Shown in pieces: positions 12,601 through 24,540 of a DNA stretch of 64,000 bases (position 1 is the first letter of the stretch; every line of letters starts with the position of its first letter). Below the pieces are notes generated by a model. That model was not told the origin of the DNA and did no database searches. It saw only the letters and a list, made by a program, of their open reading frames with translations. The position numbers and the translations under genes are program-made. Source of the DNA: Lunularia cruciata (lineage: Eukaryota; Streptophyta; Marchantiopsida; Lunulariales; Lunulariaceae). The stretch covers positions 52,457,001 through 52,521,000 of the forward strand of contig OX419755.1 in NCBI GenBank assembly GCA_948567375.1. The letters are read 5' to 3'.

Positions 12601-13400
12601 ATGATATGGAGGACTGTGGCAAAGGACTCCACGGTGCTCTATCTATCATCTGCATTTACACCATTAACCGCTCTTGAGGTTTTGAGTTTGCTTTAGTTTT
12701 CTTTCAAACCATCTAAATAGTGATTTCACACACAATCAATTTCTATATGTATGAAAGAGCACCTGGATTTTTTACTGGCATTTCTATTCAACCCGAGTAG
12801 TCTGCTCGTCGAAGGAACAACTATTTTTGGGGGAAGTTGGGAGATATTGGGGTTTCAGAAATAAAAACAACTGATGTTTAAGGTAGAATAGTGACATCCT
12901 AAATTTTGTTACGGATACTCGTAAACTGAAATGTGTCCAAAAACTTAATCCCCGTAAAATGTGATTGGATGTTTGAGGAGCATTCAGTTATAAATTCAAA
13001 GAGTGAATTGAGGGTGTATTAGGTAATAGACTGGTATTTAATGAGAGGGGTGAGGGAAAAGGGAGGAAGGAGAATATGCCACGTAGAATAGTGCCTTTAA
13101 AGGAAATTTCCTTTCCTAAACTAATGGACTACTTTGAACTTCATATGGTTTTAACATGGAATGAATTCTCAAAGTAAAAGATGTCAGATAGAAGTTCAAA
13201 TGGCACGTGAAATTGAAAGTTACCTCCAAGTGGATTCAGATTTTGAATAATAATGTTATGAAGCTTGTTTGCAAAATGATGCATTGAATGGTTTGGACCC
13301 CAGGAGAAATTGGTATTAGTAGTTGTTTTTCATGGGAAGGCCAAGGCCAATGTAGTTATTGGAGATTTGAGCATGGCGCTACCCTGCAAATTTGGGAAGA
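9601..13400. other. AT-rich intergenic DNA
   Basis: Very AT-rich. No open frame above 60 codons was noticed and no conserved motif was seen on either strand. It contains one imperfect tandem duplication at 11685-11890, listed separately. Confidence 0.6.
11685..11890. repeat. Imperfect two-copy tandem repeat, ~109-bp period
   Basis: The segment with GTAATA(G/A)TAAAC, ACAACCATATTT and TTCTTAAGAAAA...CAATGAGTAATAT occurs twice with a shift of 109 bp. The copies have diverged noticeably. Each contains a short palindrome TTCTTAAGAA. Confidence 0.6.
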
Positions 13401-13410
13401 CACACTAGTT

Positions 13411-14337
13411 TCAATTCAAGAGTTTTGAAACCATGGAGTATAATAGTTCATCAAATTCTCTCCCCATTCTAGAGTCAATCATTGTCTTCAATATATCTCC
13501 ATGTGGTAAGATGGAAGATCTTATGAATATAGTATTGTCAATGGACTCTTCATCTTGATGAGGAAATGATAGCATGATGAAGATTGATTTAGAATGATAA
13601 CACACTACTATGGACATGTTTTAGATTATTTACATGATCTAGAGTATTTTTCACAAATTCATGGTGTAAATTGTAAAAAGCCTATGCAAAAGAGCACCAC
13701 CTTTAGGTACATTGCTACCTATATGGTGCAACATGATAGAGTGTTGCATACATCTATGATTGGTGATAAACTATACAAGAAATGAGCTTGGTATGAAATT
13801 TTACAAAGATACTCAAGGATGGAGAGACAAATGCATGTGCAAAGGATTCACCAACAAGGAACATAACTGCAGTTGGAGAATAATAGACAACAAGTTAAAT
13901 CATTTGTGTACTCATTTTGATAGGATGGATATGATGTTTGGAGGTCATTCTAATATATCTCTGCCAATACTTAGTAGTCTTAAGAATGAAATAGATATAC
14001 TTGAAGGTGTGAGGCTTGGAGAGGATATTTATAGCCAAATTAATATTGAGGAAGATGATGAAGAATTCCTCTTTCTACAATGACACAATTATTTTTATTT
14101 ATTTCTATAGCTTCACAAGAGTCAATTCTTTTGATTATCCCAAGCGCACAAGAGTTAGAGGAAGATAGAGAAAAGGATTTACATGGAGTAGAAGAATTTC
14201 CTAATTACAAAGTGAATGAATATGCCTCCATACCATTGGAAGAAGGCACCATACCATCAAAGGAGATTCTTCTTGATGTGAATGAAGGTGCCATCCAAGC
14301 GAAGAAGGTGAATCAAGGTGTCACCATACTATAAGAT
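13411..14337 (+). pseudogene. Unrecognised decayed coding-like segment
   Basis: Several open stretches of 60-107 codons follow one another on the plus strand in different frames (13594-13785, about 13766-14083 and 14080-14334), as in a frameshifted old gene or transposon. The middle stretch is the most protein-like: it has Cys and His residues (KCMCKGF, then HNCSW) and ends in an acidic run, EEDDEEFLFLQ. None has a clear ATG-to-stop structure and I recognise no family. The segment lies in repeat-rich AT-rich DNA left of the retrotransposons, so a transposable-element origin is plausible but unproven. Confidence 0.25.
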
Positions 14338-16518
14338 GAGATAACTCAAGGAGATAAAGAAGGAAATTAGGAGATAAGAAAATGAAGGTTTCAAGGGGGA
14401 ATTCAAATATACCAACCACAAAATTTTCATAAGATTTAGCTAAGTTGATCACCTTGGAGATAAAGACATCCAAAGAACGGGAGAGATGAAAATTAGCAAA
14501 GATTGAGCCATTGAAATTTGCCACTAGAGAATATGCAATTCAAAGTGGAATCTTAAAGAGCTAAATTTGAAAACAAAGAAAAAAAAGGTTAAGGTAGAGA
14601 AGATAAAGGCCAATTAGAAACAAAGATCAAAAGCTAAAAAGCTTTGATTCAAAAAGAAGGAAGGCAAATCAAAGTATGTGTACTCATTGATTCTATAATT
14701 AGCTAGAGCAAGAAACTCTCTTGAGGAGATTAGAAATGTTATAAAATTTATTTTAGAAGTGTATTCCTAACCTTACAAGAGTCTTAGCAATGATCTTGTA
14801 CCAGATTATACACCCTATGCTAGTGGTAATAATAGCAAAGAGATCTATGATACTTTCATGTAAGAATACATTAGCACATTCACACAATGAGAATTCAGTA
14901 AAGATCATGCTCTTTTGGTAAGCATGTTGCAAATACTTGAGAATTAAATTTTTTTGTTGGTTTTTATAATATGTTGCAAAAGATAAAATACATGCTTGAA
15001 ATGCTTTGTCTATGCTGGCATGCACTAGAATGTGGTGAAGTGTACTGGTGGGAAATTTAATGTACCAATTTCAGAATTCATTTTTGTGCATTGATATGCA
15101 TTGGGATTCATTTATTGCAATTCTATGTATGCTCCAAAATGTGCTTGAGTGAGATAGAATATGTTGAGGTCAATTTAGGAATTACATTGGAGTGCAATGG
15201 AGTCCATCTATAGTTATTTATATTTTTCTCCTAGCATGCACTATTGTGCACTAGGATGCACTCAATTGCATTGTGTGGAAATCAATGTTTATGTCAACAT
15301 GCATTGAGATCCATTAGAATGCACTCGTATGCATTGTGATTTCTTGATACATCTAAGTCCACTTCAATTTTGATTTCTTGATACATCTAATTCCACTTCA
15401 ATTGTGATTTCTTGATACATCTAAGTCCACTTCAAATTAGCAGAGTTCATGCAACATGCAAGGGTAAGTCTAAGATATAGTAAGTCTAACAATATAGTAT
15501 CCAATATGCAATGATGTATGCAATATAAATAACCAATGTATATACATGGAAAAGATGTACAATAGAGTGTCCTTAGAGCTATCTAGGGTGTGTGGGTGCA
15601 TCCTCAAGACGTTGTCTATGCACATTGTGAAGTATCAATTATGGACTATATGACTACATGTATTCTCACTTTATTTCAAGCAAAAAAAGGGAAGGGAAAT
15701 CTTGGATAGCCTTAGTTAATCTCACATATGGGTTTGCACTATCAACTTGAAGATGGGCCTAAAGTCCACTCCTCTTCCAAGAATGTAATAGGCAGTCGGT
15801 CATCATCTCTAAATCTTGCTAGTTGAGCTACCAAAAGGTCAAAAGAAGAAATAAGTGATATCCTAGATTTATAAACTGGTGTATAATGAAAAGGGTGGAT
15901 AGCACCATGGGGGTTGTTAATGCAATATGACAAGAGTGCACTATTCATTATCAAATATCTCAAATGGATAGTTGTAATCAAGTAAGAGTAGCATAAGATC
16001 TCACTCTACACTTATCTACATAACTAGCTATGTCACTCAACAAACCCATAAGGTGCTACTTTGTGTTTACTCCCTCAAGCAAGAAGGCCCATCTCTACAT
16101 AGAACAAGTAGACAATTTAAATTGCTACTAGTGCTATTGGACCATATGGTAACCTCAGAGTGTGTGAGACAAATTGCAGAAATTGTCTAACTCATGATTG
16201 TGGTACATATTGCAAAGTACCATCCATCTCTTCATAATCATGCCAACCATGGTCTAGAACTCCCATAAGCCACGGGTCAAAAATTGCACTGGATTTCCAT
16301 ATAATATCTGCAAGACAAGACACATCCAAAACTAGAATCTTCCTTTGTTGTTCCCTTGGGTAAAGGAAGCAAGGAACAAATGAAATAGATAGGCATATAC
16401 TCTTCCATAGTCTAAGACCTTTGACTTATCCTCCCACAAGCATCTATTTAATTCATATTAGTCAAAGTGACCCGCCCCAAATCATCCATATGATTCAGAA
16501 TGATCCTCACCAAATCAT
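14338..16518. other. AT-rich DNA without a recognised gene
   Basis: Purine-rich at first, then a stretch at about 15030-15330 with many dispersed GCATT and GCACT words. This is followed by the tandem repeat at 15337. No convincing reading frame. Confidence 0.5.
15337..15437. repeat. Three-copy tandem repeat, 34-bp unit
   Basis: Units begin at 15337, 15371 and 15405. Each reads TGATTTCTTGATACATCTAA followed by (G/T)TCCACTTCAA. The copies differ at only one or two positions. Confidence 0.85.
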
Positions 16519-16950
16519 CTAGGTCACCTTCTCTAAATCATTAGTCTGAGTATGGCTAGTGAATATGTCTCTCCTTATCCTCATCTCATCAAGAGTAGTA
16601 GGAATCTCTCCTAACTCAACCAAGGTCCCCTCCAATCTCCCTATGTCAAGAACAAATTGGGTCAGGTATAACTCTTCTTGATGACAATAAGCCTCAACCA
16701 TCATCACTTGATAAGTCACATCTATGTCTAATTGAGCCAATATCTCTACTCTAGCTCTTTCATACCTAGTGAAGGTCATATGTAACTCCTCTTGTGCTAC
16801 AAGAGAATGCTCTTAGGCAAGAATAATATCCTCTCTGATATTCTATGGTCTAGCATGCTCCCTCTTACTAAGTTGATGCTCTCTATCTCTGAACTTGGCC
16901 TCTTGTGCAAAATCCTCTAAATTCCTATCTAGAGGCTTGTTTGGGTAAGC
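16519..16950 (-). pseudogene. Decayed charged frame, possibly coiled coil
   Basis: The minus strand from about 16950 to 16519 reads as one frame with two in-frame stops. It is rich in Glu, Arg and Leu with helix-like spacing (for example FAQEAKFRDREHQLSKRE and MTFTRYERARVEILAQLD). Such composition fits an old gag-like or structural coiled coil, but no family is recognised. There is no intact start-to-stop gene. Confidence 0.25.
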
Positions 16951-18330
16951 TCTACAATCAGCCTATAAAACTTTCTTTGAAGTGTTTAAATCTCTCTCAA
17001 AACCCTAGCTCAATGAAGGTATGAAAAGGGACAAGGGTATCATCTCTCAAGGGAAATATAATCATATAATCATCTCCCTCTCCATTAAATGCTTGGCTCA
17101 ATGATGCTAGATGTTGATCTATCTCTAACATTATGGGTAGTCTGACAATATGTACGGTAGGTTTAGGTAAATAGTCTCACCATGCATAAAATCACCTCCC
17201 ATTCTATCAAATTCATGGTGCCCTATGCAAAATTAATTGTCAATATCAAACCATATGTACATTTTAAAAACACTCTAAGAACTATCAAGCGACGTGAAAT
17301 GTTATTTATTAAATATCACATACGTATACCAAATAGGAAACATAAAGTTTTCTAAGATTTCATTCATCTAATTGCACTCATCTCTTTGTGATCCTCCTCA
17401 TCTCTTGCCTCCTCTTATGCTTCTTGCTCTATCTCATGGACAAAGAGATCCTCATTCTCTCTATTGTTGTAATACCATTAGCTAGATAGATTATCTAGAG
17501 ATGGAAATAGGCTTGATAATATCTGTAGGGATGTTATGAATAGTGGTCTAAGTAGATCAGATAGAGGTGTAACCAAATGAGTACTTCTACTAATAAGGCA
17601 AATATCAAAAACAACCTAAAAACTTCAAAGCCAATTTTAGGCCTTGAAAAATATATTCTTCTCTTCCTTTTGTGGTAAAGGTGTTGCCTGCTCCCTTTTT
17701 TTTGTCTCTTCAAGATCTTTCCAATTGTACCTCACCCATGCTATTCTGAGCTTTGTATAAGAAAATTCTCCAAAGATTCCCTTTGGTCAAACTTATTTGA
17801 CTAACCAAATAGGAAAAAGATCAACATATCACCAATCGATGTAGCTAATCAAAGTATGGAGCTTGTTGACATGTCACCAATCCATGTATTTAAACCAATG
17901 GTGTAGCTCCTTTTATGGGGATCTTCTTTGGTATAAAATAAAGACAAGGTGCTCCTTTGGGGCATCATAGTATTGAGGAATGAAACCTTATGTTTCTAAT
18001 CTTGTGTTTCTCTTGGGTATCTCTTGTCTTTGGAAACATTACAATTGCTCTCATAAGATACCTCACTCTTACCTATATATCCTCTCTCTACAAACATATG
18101 GTGAGAATCTACCCAAGGAAGATGACCTTGTAACATCTCCAATGTGGATTCTATAGTTATCTTTATAATACCACTAAGTCAACCTCAATAGCTATCATGA
18201 CCAACTCTATCCAATCAGAATCCTCTTGGCTTGTTTTTTGAATTTTTGTCTTTTTTGTCAAGGTAACATACCCAGGCACTACCTTGGACCTTTGAGATTG
18301 ATGAAAAACGCATACATCATCTATGTTGAA
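16951..18330. other. Non-coding flank, possible old LTR-like stretch
   Basis: No conserved protein. Around 17930-17945 there is a TATA-like TATAAAATAAAG followed by pyrimidine-rich sequence, as in the promoter part of an LTR, but I found no partner copy in the window. The left limit of homology to the gypsy family lies near 18330. Confidence 0.3.
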
Positions 18331-18748
18331 AGTTTTGAAAGTTGATAGGGGAAACTGCTCCCGCAACTGCATGCTCTTTGGAAAATTGTACAGAGTCTGC
18401 CATTTCTTCATTTTAAGTGGATTGTTGTGAAACTTTCCAAGAAAACTTATTACATTTTATTCTACCTGTTGACACAAAAATTAGAGAGAGATCATTCTTG
18501 AGCAGTGAGTTATGAGTTTTTGAAGTGAGGGGGGTTTTTTGAAGTGAGGGAGGTGGTTTTCAGACCAAATCTGAAATATGTGTGCTGAATAGAAATGTGT
18601 CTAGGCCAAATGGATCAATGAAAAGATCTGAAATTTTTCAAGGAAGGCTGCCCTAGAGTTTTGATCAAGTGTGCAAAATTTTAGAGGACCATCACATACT
18701 AGTTTAGAGATTTCAGTGAAATTGTGAGGAAGTGTCAATTTTGCAGAG

Positions 18749-21567
18749 GTTTTGAAGGACCCAAATAAATCACCCTTGACACTTGAGGAGGTAGAGAGAA
18801 GGTTAGCTACCCTCAAGTATGGCCCAAATGTACCAAGGAGGAGAAGGTGAGATTTGAAGAGATTTTCTACAAGTTCATCCATGTGTTTGCTTTCAGTTAC
18901 AAGGATTTGAAGGAAGTCACCTTGGAGGAGCACAAGATAGAGGTGGAGTCACATGCAAGACCAATCCGCCAGAAGCAATGTCGCATTAGCACACCAATAT
19001 CTTTGGTTGTGAAGGAGGAGATTGATAAGCTCAAGGAAGCCGGATTTATCTTTGAGGTAGAGAATTCAAAATGGGTTTCTCCAATTGTCATTGTGAAGAA
19101 AAAGAATGGCAAGTTTTGGGTATGTGTGGATTACAAGAAGCTCAATGTTATTACCAAGAAGGACTACTACCCATAACCATTCATTAATGAGATTTGGGAG
19201 GAGGTTGCAGGTCATGAGAGGTACAGTTTTGGAGATGGTTATAGTGGATATAATCAAATCAAGATTGCACCAGAGCATCAACAACTCACCACATTCACCA
19301 CACCTTGGGGAACTTACACTTTCAAGGTCATGCCTTTTGGGCTTTGCAATGCTCCAGCCACATTCCAACGGTTCATGAACAAGGTATTTGAACCTTTCAT
19401 TGGGAAATTTGTGAGAGACTTCATTGATGACTTTTGTGTCTATGGGAGCAAGGAGGAGCACTTTGAGCACCTAAACAAGGTCTTGCAATGCTTGGATGAG
19501 GCAAATGCATCACTCAACCTAGAGAAGTGCACTTTTGGATGTGAAGAAGGTCTACTTTTGGGGCACATCATCTCCAAGGATGGAATAGCATTTGATCTTG
19601 AGAAGGTGAGGAAAATCTCAGACCTTCCATTCCCTTCAAGCTTGACAAAGTTACGCCAATTCTTGGGGATGGTACTGTAGGAGGTTCATTTTCTCATTTT
19701 CCACAAGGCTTATGCATTGACCATCTACATGGAGAAGGGTGCAGATCACATGGTGATTTTGGAGGACAAGGAGGCTCTCAAAGCTTTTGAGGAGCTCAAG
19801 CAATCCCTTGTTGTAGCTCCAATTCTTGCTAAACCTGATTGGAGTTAGCTTGTCATCCTCTACATTGATGCTTCTAATGTAGCTATAGGATGCACTCTTA
19901 GTCAATTAGACCAAGATGGACATGATCATCCAATAGCTTATGCTAGTAGGAAGATGGTTTCAACAAAAAAGAACTACTCTATCACAGAGAGAAGGGTTGG
20001 TAGTGATCTTTGGTCTCAAGAAGTTTAAACACTACTTGATTGGAGGGAAAGCTACCATTGTCACGGATCACAAGGCTTTGAAGTACATCTTCAACAAGCC
20101 TAATGTTGAAGTGAGACTAGCAAGGTGGATGATGCTCTTGTCTGAGTATGACTACACCATTAAAGATAGGTCAGGAAAGAAACATACAAATGCTGATTTG
20201 TTATCTAGAGCCTATGATCATGATGGAGATGAGCAAATGGTGATTCCTTCCCGGATGAGGAGCTCATGACACTCTCAATCACTCAAAAGGTTCCAATGGA
20301 GTACAAGGAGATTGTGGATTTTTGTGACAAGAGGTAACTATCTAGAAGGGATGCATGCTAGGGAGAGGAAGGCGCTTGCAGCAAGATCTAGACCTTACAC
20401 AATGGTGGAGGATATTCTTTTTCACCAAGGAGCAAATGGTCTACTTCCAAGAGCAATAGGTAAGGAAGAGCCTATCCTACTTATAAAGGAGTTTCATGAA
20501 GGTTTAGTGTGTGGAGGACACTTTGCAGGAAAGGTGACTGCTTTTAATATTCTAGATGCAGGTTACCATTGGAGAGTGATTTTCAAGAATTGTCTTGATT
20601 ATTGCAAAACTTGTCATGTTTGTCAAGCTTTTGCTAGAAAATCTACTTCCACTCCACCACTTAGATCAATTTTATTGCTAGGACCTTTTGAGAAGTGGGG
20701 AATTGATTTTGTAGGTCCTCTAAATAGAACTCCAAGGAACAATAGGTATATTGTGGTAGTGACTGATTATCTTACCAAGTGGGTTGAGGCTAGACCATTG
20801 AGGAACAAAAATGAAGATGAAGTTGGTAGATTTCTTTATGAACATATTATCACTAGGTTTGGATGCCCTTTGGAGTTAGTTTCTGATAGAGGAGGAGACT
20901 TTACATGAAGCATCACTACAGCCATGCTAAGACATGTCTCTATCACACATAGAGTAACTACATCCTATAAGCCAAATTCCAATGGCTTGGCAGAGAGAAC
21001 CAATCAGACCTTGTGCATGATGTTGGCCAAAAATGCAGAAATGGAGGGAGCTAAACATCATTGGTCAAGAGGATTCATGCAGTTTTGTGGGAGTATAGGA
21101 CAACCATGAAGACTTCCACCGGATATTCTCCATTTCAATTGGTATATGGTATTGAGTCTACCTTACCTATTCACTTTGATCTTCTTATCTTCCAAAGCAT
21201 TCAAAGGAGATTGAAGAAAGCACAAGGAGGTGATGCAAAGAAGTCAAGGAAGGATCAACTCATGGAGTTGGAAGAGGCAAGAGCAGTTGGTATGGTTCAA
21301 GTGGAGCAAGCCCAAAGGAAACAAAAGGAGAGCTATGACAAGAGGCAAGGCAATAAGAAGGTGGAGCCTTTCAAAGAAGGTGATTGGGTAATGTTGTTTG
21401 ATTCTATTCGATTCAAGAGAGTGCAAAAGAAGTTTTTGCCTAAGTACTTTGTACCTTTCATAGTGGAGAAGGTGTGGAGCAATTACACTTATGATCTCAA
21501 GGAGTTGGGAGGAAGACACTTTGATAGGATTAACCATGATAAGTTGAAGATGTATCAAAGAAGGTAG
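18749..21567 (+). pseudogene. Decayed gypsy pol (reverse transcriptase, RNase H, integrase)
   Basis: Recognisable pieces in order: the lead-in to reverse transcriptase (18847-19176); the palm with MPFGLCNAPATFQRFMNKVF and the catalytic FIDD (19330-19680); RNase H and tether (19940-20269); integrase with the HHCC zinc-binding region and DFVGPLNR (20312-20908); and the integrase C-terminus ending at 21567. These frames are separated by in-frame stops and by frameshifts, for example near 19672 and 20318. No chromodomain follows. The product cannot be made as one protein. Confidence 0.85.
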
Positions 21568-21615
21568 AGAGACCTTCACTTTGAGGAAAAAGTGAAAACT
21601 TAGTCCGAGGGTAAA

Positions 21616-22304
21616 TGTAACACCCATTTGTGCATGTGTGTGGTATTGTGATATTTAGCTTGGTATTACAAGTACTTGAGAGATATTATTTACATAGAGA
21701 TAAAGGAGGGTTCTACATTAGTCATGATTAGCTAAAGTTAGTCATAGCTAAGATAGAGGGGACCTTACTTTAGAGGAAGTGGAAGATGAGCACCACTATT
21801 TTGGATTCTAGTGTGTTTACTTGGTATTATTCCTAGGTGTTTGGTTTTGAGGAAAGGGTTGAGAACTCTTAGGCCCGCAAGTCTTTTTGTTTTGGATTCT
21901 TCTATAGTCCAAGGTTAGCCCACGTGAAGGAATCCTTGACTTAGTGGTTGGGTCAAGATAAGATCACATGCTAGTGGAATATGCCCATGTGAATGGATAT
22001 TCCTTTCTACTTTTTGACTTTACTTGACTTTTAGTCTAGTAACTTGAGTTACTATGGTAATTATTAACTTTGGTACATAACTATTTCACAAGTATATAAA
22101 CAAGGGCTGAGGAGGTACTCATCATCCTTTCATTTGCAACTATCTCTCTCTCATTGAGTTCTCTAGTGAGCAATGTCTTGAGTCTTGGAGTGTTAGCCTT
22201 GGAGGAGTATGATGGAGTTGGGGTCCCTTGCCTTCTTAGTCCATGGTGCGCTATCATAATAACCATCAGAGGTTCATCATGAGTGAGAGATAGGCCGGCT
22301 CACA
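21616..22304 (+). repeat. 3' LTR of gypsy copy 1
   Basis: Begins TGTAACACCC and ends GGCTCACA, 689 bp. It matches both LTRs of the element at 26752-34585 in reverse complement. The polypurine-like GAGGGTAAA lies directly before it. Confidence 0.85.
22093..22100 (+). promoter_or_regulatory. TATA box in the gypsy LTR
   Basis: TATATAAA in the 3' part of the LTR, at the place expected for the U3 promoter. The same site exists in reverse complement in the other two LTRs of this family. Confidence 0.5.
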
Positions 22305-24089
22305 ATACATGATGGTGTTCTTGGGTAATATGTTAATCTATAGCAAAACAGAGACCAAAAAACATAAATCATGTGTAAGAAGTCCTTAGACGATTACAAT
22401 AGTGGCAATTTTATTCCAAGAAGTCAAAGTGTGTCTTTTGGCAGAAGGAAATTACCTTTTCAAATCACAAGATCTCATCAGAGTGGATCAAGATGGAAGA
22501 GGAGAAAATCAAGGCCATTATTGATTGGCCTACTCCAAAGGGTGCTATAGAAGTATGGGCATTTCATGGATTGGCCATTTTACTGACGGTTAATCCACTA
22601 TTATGCTCATGTGGTTGCACCATTGACTTAACTCTTAGGGAAGAACTTGAGCTTTGAGTGGACCACCAAGCACAAAGAAGCATTCCAAAAGCTAAAACAT
22701 ATGGTTTCTTCAAGATCCATTCTTCAACCATATGATCTTCAACTACCTTGTGTGGTTGATTTTGATGCTTCTAACTTCATGATTGGAGCCATGTTGCAAT
22801 AGGAATTCCTAGATGGATTACATCCCATTGCCTTTGTGTCTTGCCAACTAAATACAAGTGAAAGGAATTACTCTGCTCAAGATCAAGAACAACTAGCAAT
22901 GGTATAGGCCACTAAAGAATGGAGGCATTATCACTTGGGAAAAAAAGTGATTATGCAAACTAATCACAAACCATTGTTGCAAATATTACACTTGGAACAT
23001 GAAGAGTTGACATCATCGATAGGAGAAGCAACTACAATTTTTTAACATCAAACTTGAGTACTTGATTGGTTCCATGTCATCCCCAATGCCCTATCACAAT
23101 GACCTGATTTGAAGTCTCTTCCTCTCATCAAGATGACAATTACAATGGTATCAATTGACTCCAAAGTCTAGATTGAGTTTTAAACAACTCTACAACAAGA
23201 TCCTTTTTATCAAATGGTAGGTCATATTGCAATATGCAAGAATGAGTACAACACCTTCTCCTACAAGGAAGGCCTTCTATTTTGTGAGAACTAGATTTAT
23301 TTTCCAACCAAGGATGATCCTCAACCTGTGCGTCTTCAAGAAACCCATAACTTACCAATCAGTCACATGGGTACGAACAAGACCTTGGGTACCCTCCAAT
23401 GCCAACAATGGTGGCACAACATAACACGAGCTATTCAAGATTGTGTCCAATTGTGTGAGAGCTGCCAATGCAACAAGGCCAATAACTAGAAACCAAGTGG
23501 ACTTCTTCAACCATTCCTCATTCTGTCTGCTCAATGTGAACATGTGAGCTTACATCCTTGTTGCCCAAAATCTTGAAAAATAATATGCAAACCACCATCA
23601 TTGTGATCTCACCTTTCAAGTTGGTGATAAGGTCATGCTCTCATCTTGTAACCTACCCCTCCCACTTGATACCCAAGGCCGTAAACTTGCTCCTAATTGG
23701 ATAAGACCCTTTGATGTCATACACATCATTTCTCTTGTTGCTTATTGACTTGCCTTGCCTTGTCATACGCACATACACCTTGTGTTTCATATTTCTAAGT
23801 TGAAAACCTTTGTTCCTAATCCATCTTTTTTTCTTCTTGTGTTTGACCTCTCCCTCCTCATGTCCCTATCAATGATCATGAGGAGTACAAAGTTGATTGT
23901 ATCCTTGCCCGTCTCCACATTCAACAAGACCATCAACAACATACATAGTACAAGGTCCTTTCAATAGGGTATCTCCTCCATGATGCCACTTAGGAACCTC
24001 TTTCTCATCTCCAAAATGCACAAACAGCACTCCAGGAGTTTGAAGCTTCAATGGTGACAAGGACATCACCAACTAGCGGTGAGGGAATA
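22305..24089 (+). mobile_element. Chromovirus (Ty3/gypsy) remnant, 3' part
   Basis: A second gypsy lineage starts right after the LTR of copy 1. Pieces in order: end of the reverse transcriptase palm (22310-22360), where the usual catalytic YLDD reads FLGN; the connection to RNase H with PTPKGAIEVWAF (about 22500-22600); RNase H with DFDASNFMIGAML and SERNYSAQDQEQLAMV (about 22690-22950); the start of integrase (23220-23520); then a jump past most of the integrase core to the C-terminal region with FQVGDKVML and KLAPNWIRPF (about 23615-23720); and a chromodomain. Stops and frameshifts are frequent. It is an inactive fragment whose upstream half is not next to it. Confidence 0.75.
23877..24058 (+). 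pseudogene. Chromodomain of the chromovirus remnant
   Basis: About 60 codons from EEYKVDCILARL, through IGY and HDAT, to LQNAQTALQEFEA follow the chromodomain pattern found at the integrase C-terminus of chromoviruses. Two in-frame stops are present, and one occupies the place of the Trp in the usual ATWEP motif. In active elements this domain helps direct integration by reading histone marks; this copy cannot. Confidence 0.7.
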
Positions 24090-24516
24090 TGTAACAATAT
24101 GGAGTTTAGCAATGAAGTTAGTTAGGGCCAACAAAGTAGTGAAGAGGTCAAATTAGTCTAGAATATTCTAAAAATTATCTTGAAAGCTTCTTGGGAAGCT
24201 TCCTAACTAGCTTAGCTTGCACTCCAAGTAGGAAGTTTCTAGAAGCTTCCAACCAGCTTAGCTTGCACACCAAGTAATTTAGCTTCCCAATTAATTTGGC
24301 TTACAATCCAAGAAAGTGACTCAAGGAAACTTCTTGAGAAGCTTCTCAAGAGCCTTGTATACTCCCTATAAATACTAGAGCCAAAGCTCATGCTAGGCAT
24401 TCTGAGTTTCCCATACACTCAAGTGTCCCAATGTGATCTTTCATTCTTCTATTTCTCTCCTTGATCTTGGTCTTTCACAATTTCCTTGTCCAAACTACAC
24501 CATCAAATGAACATCA
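24090..24516 (+). repeat. Probable LTR of the chromovirus
   Basis: Begins TGTAACAATATGG about 30 bp after the chromodomain frame, where the 3' LTR is expected. It contains short internal repeats around GAAGCTTC and CTTAGCTTGCAC, plus a TATA box. The right end is uncertain (about 24513-24516) because no second copy lies in the window. Confidence 0.55.
24367..24373 (+). promoter_or_regulatory. TATA box of the chromovirus LTR
   Basis: TATAAAT preceded by CTCCC, about 280 bp into the LTR, with pyrimidine-rich sequence downstream. The position fits a U3 promoter. Confidence 0.4.
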
Positions 24517-24528
24517 TATAATTTTTTG

Positions 24529-24540
24529 TGGTATGAAAGC
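24529..24540 (+). other. Primer-binding-site-like sequence after the LTR
   Basis: TGGTATGAAAGC matches 10 of 12 bases of TGGTATCAGAGC, the common primer-binding site complementary to initiator Met-tRNA. It lies just right of the LTR. That placement would make the LTR a 5' LTR for whatever followed, while it is also the 3' LTR of the remnant on its left. Confidence 0.4.

Larger units (their letters stand above)
18330..22304 (+). mobile_element. Ty3/gypsy element copy 1, truncated and internally deleted
   Basis: Same family as the element at 26752-34585, in the opposite orientation. From about 18334 to 18748 it matches that element's leader. It then jumps directly to sequence just before the reverse transcriptase, so the extra ORF, gag and protease are missing. 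Reverse transcriptase, RNase H and integrase follow with many stops and frameshifts, and it ends in a 3' LTR at 21616-22304. The 5' LTR and the first part of the leader are absent. It is a non-functional relic. Confidence 0.85.

Noticed and set aside
18163-18411. Upstream half of the chromovirus left of gypsy copy 1, as expected if copy 1 were nested in it
   Set aside because: The sequence there shows no chromovirus domain, so nesting of copy 1 in the chromovirus is not supported.
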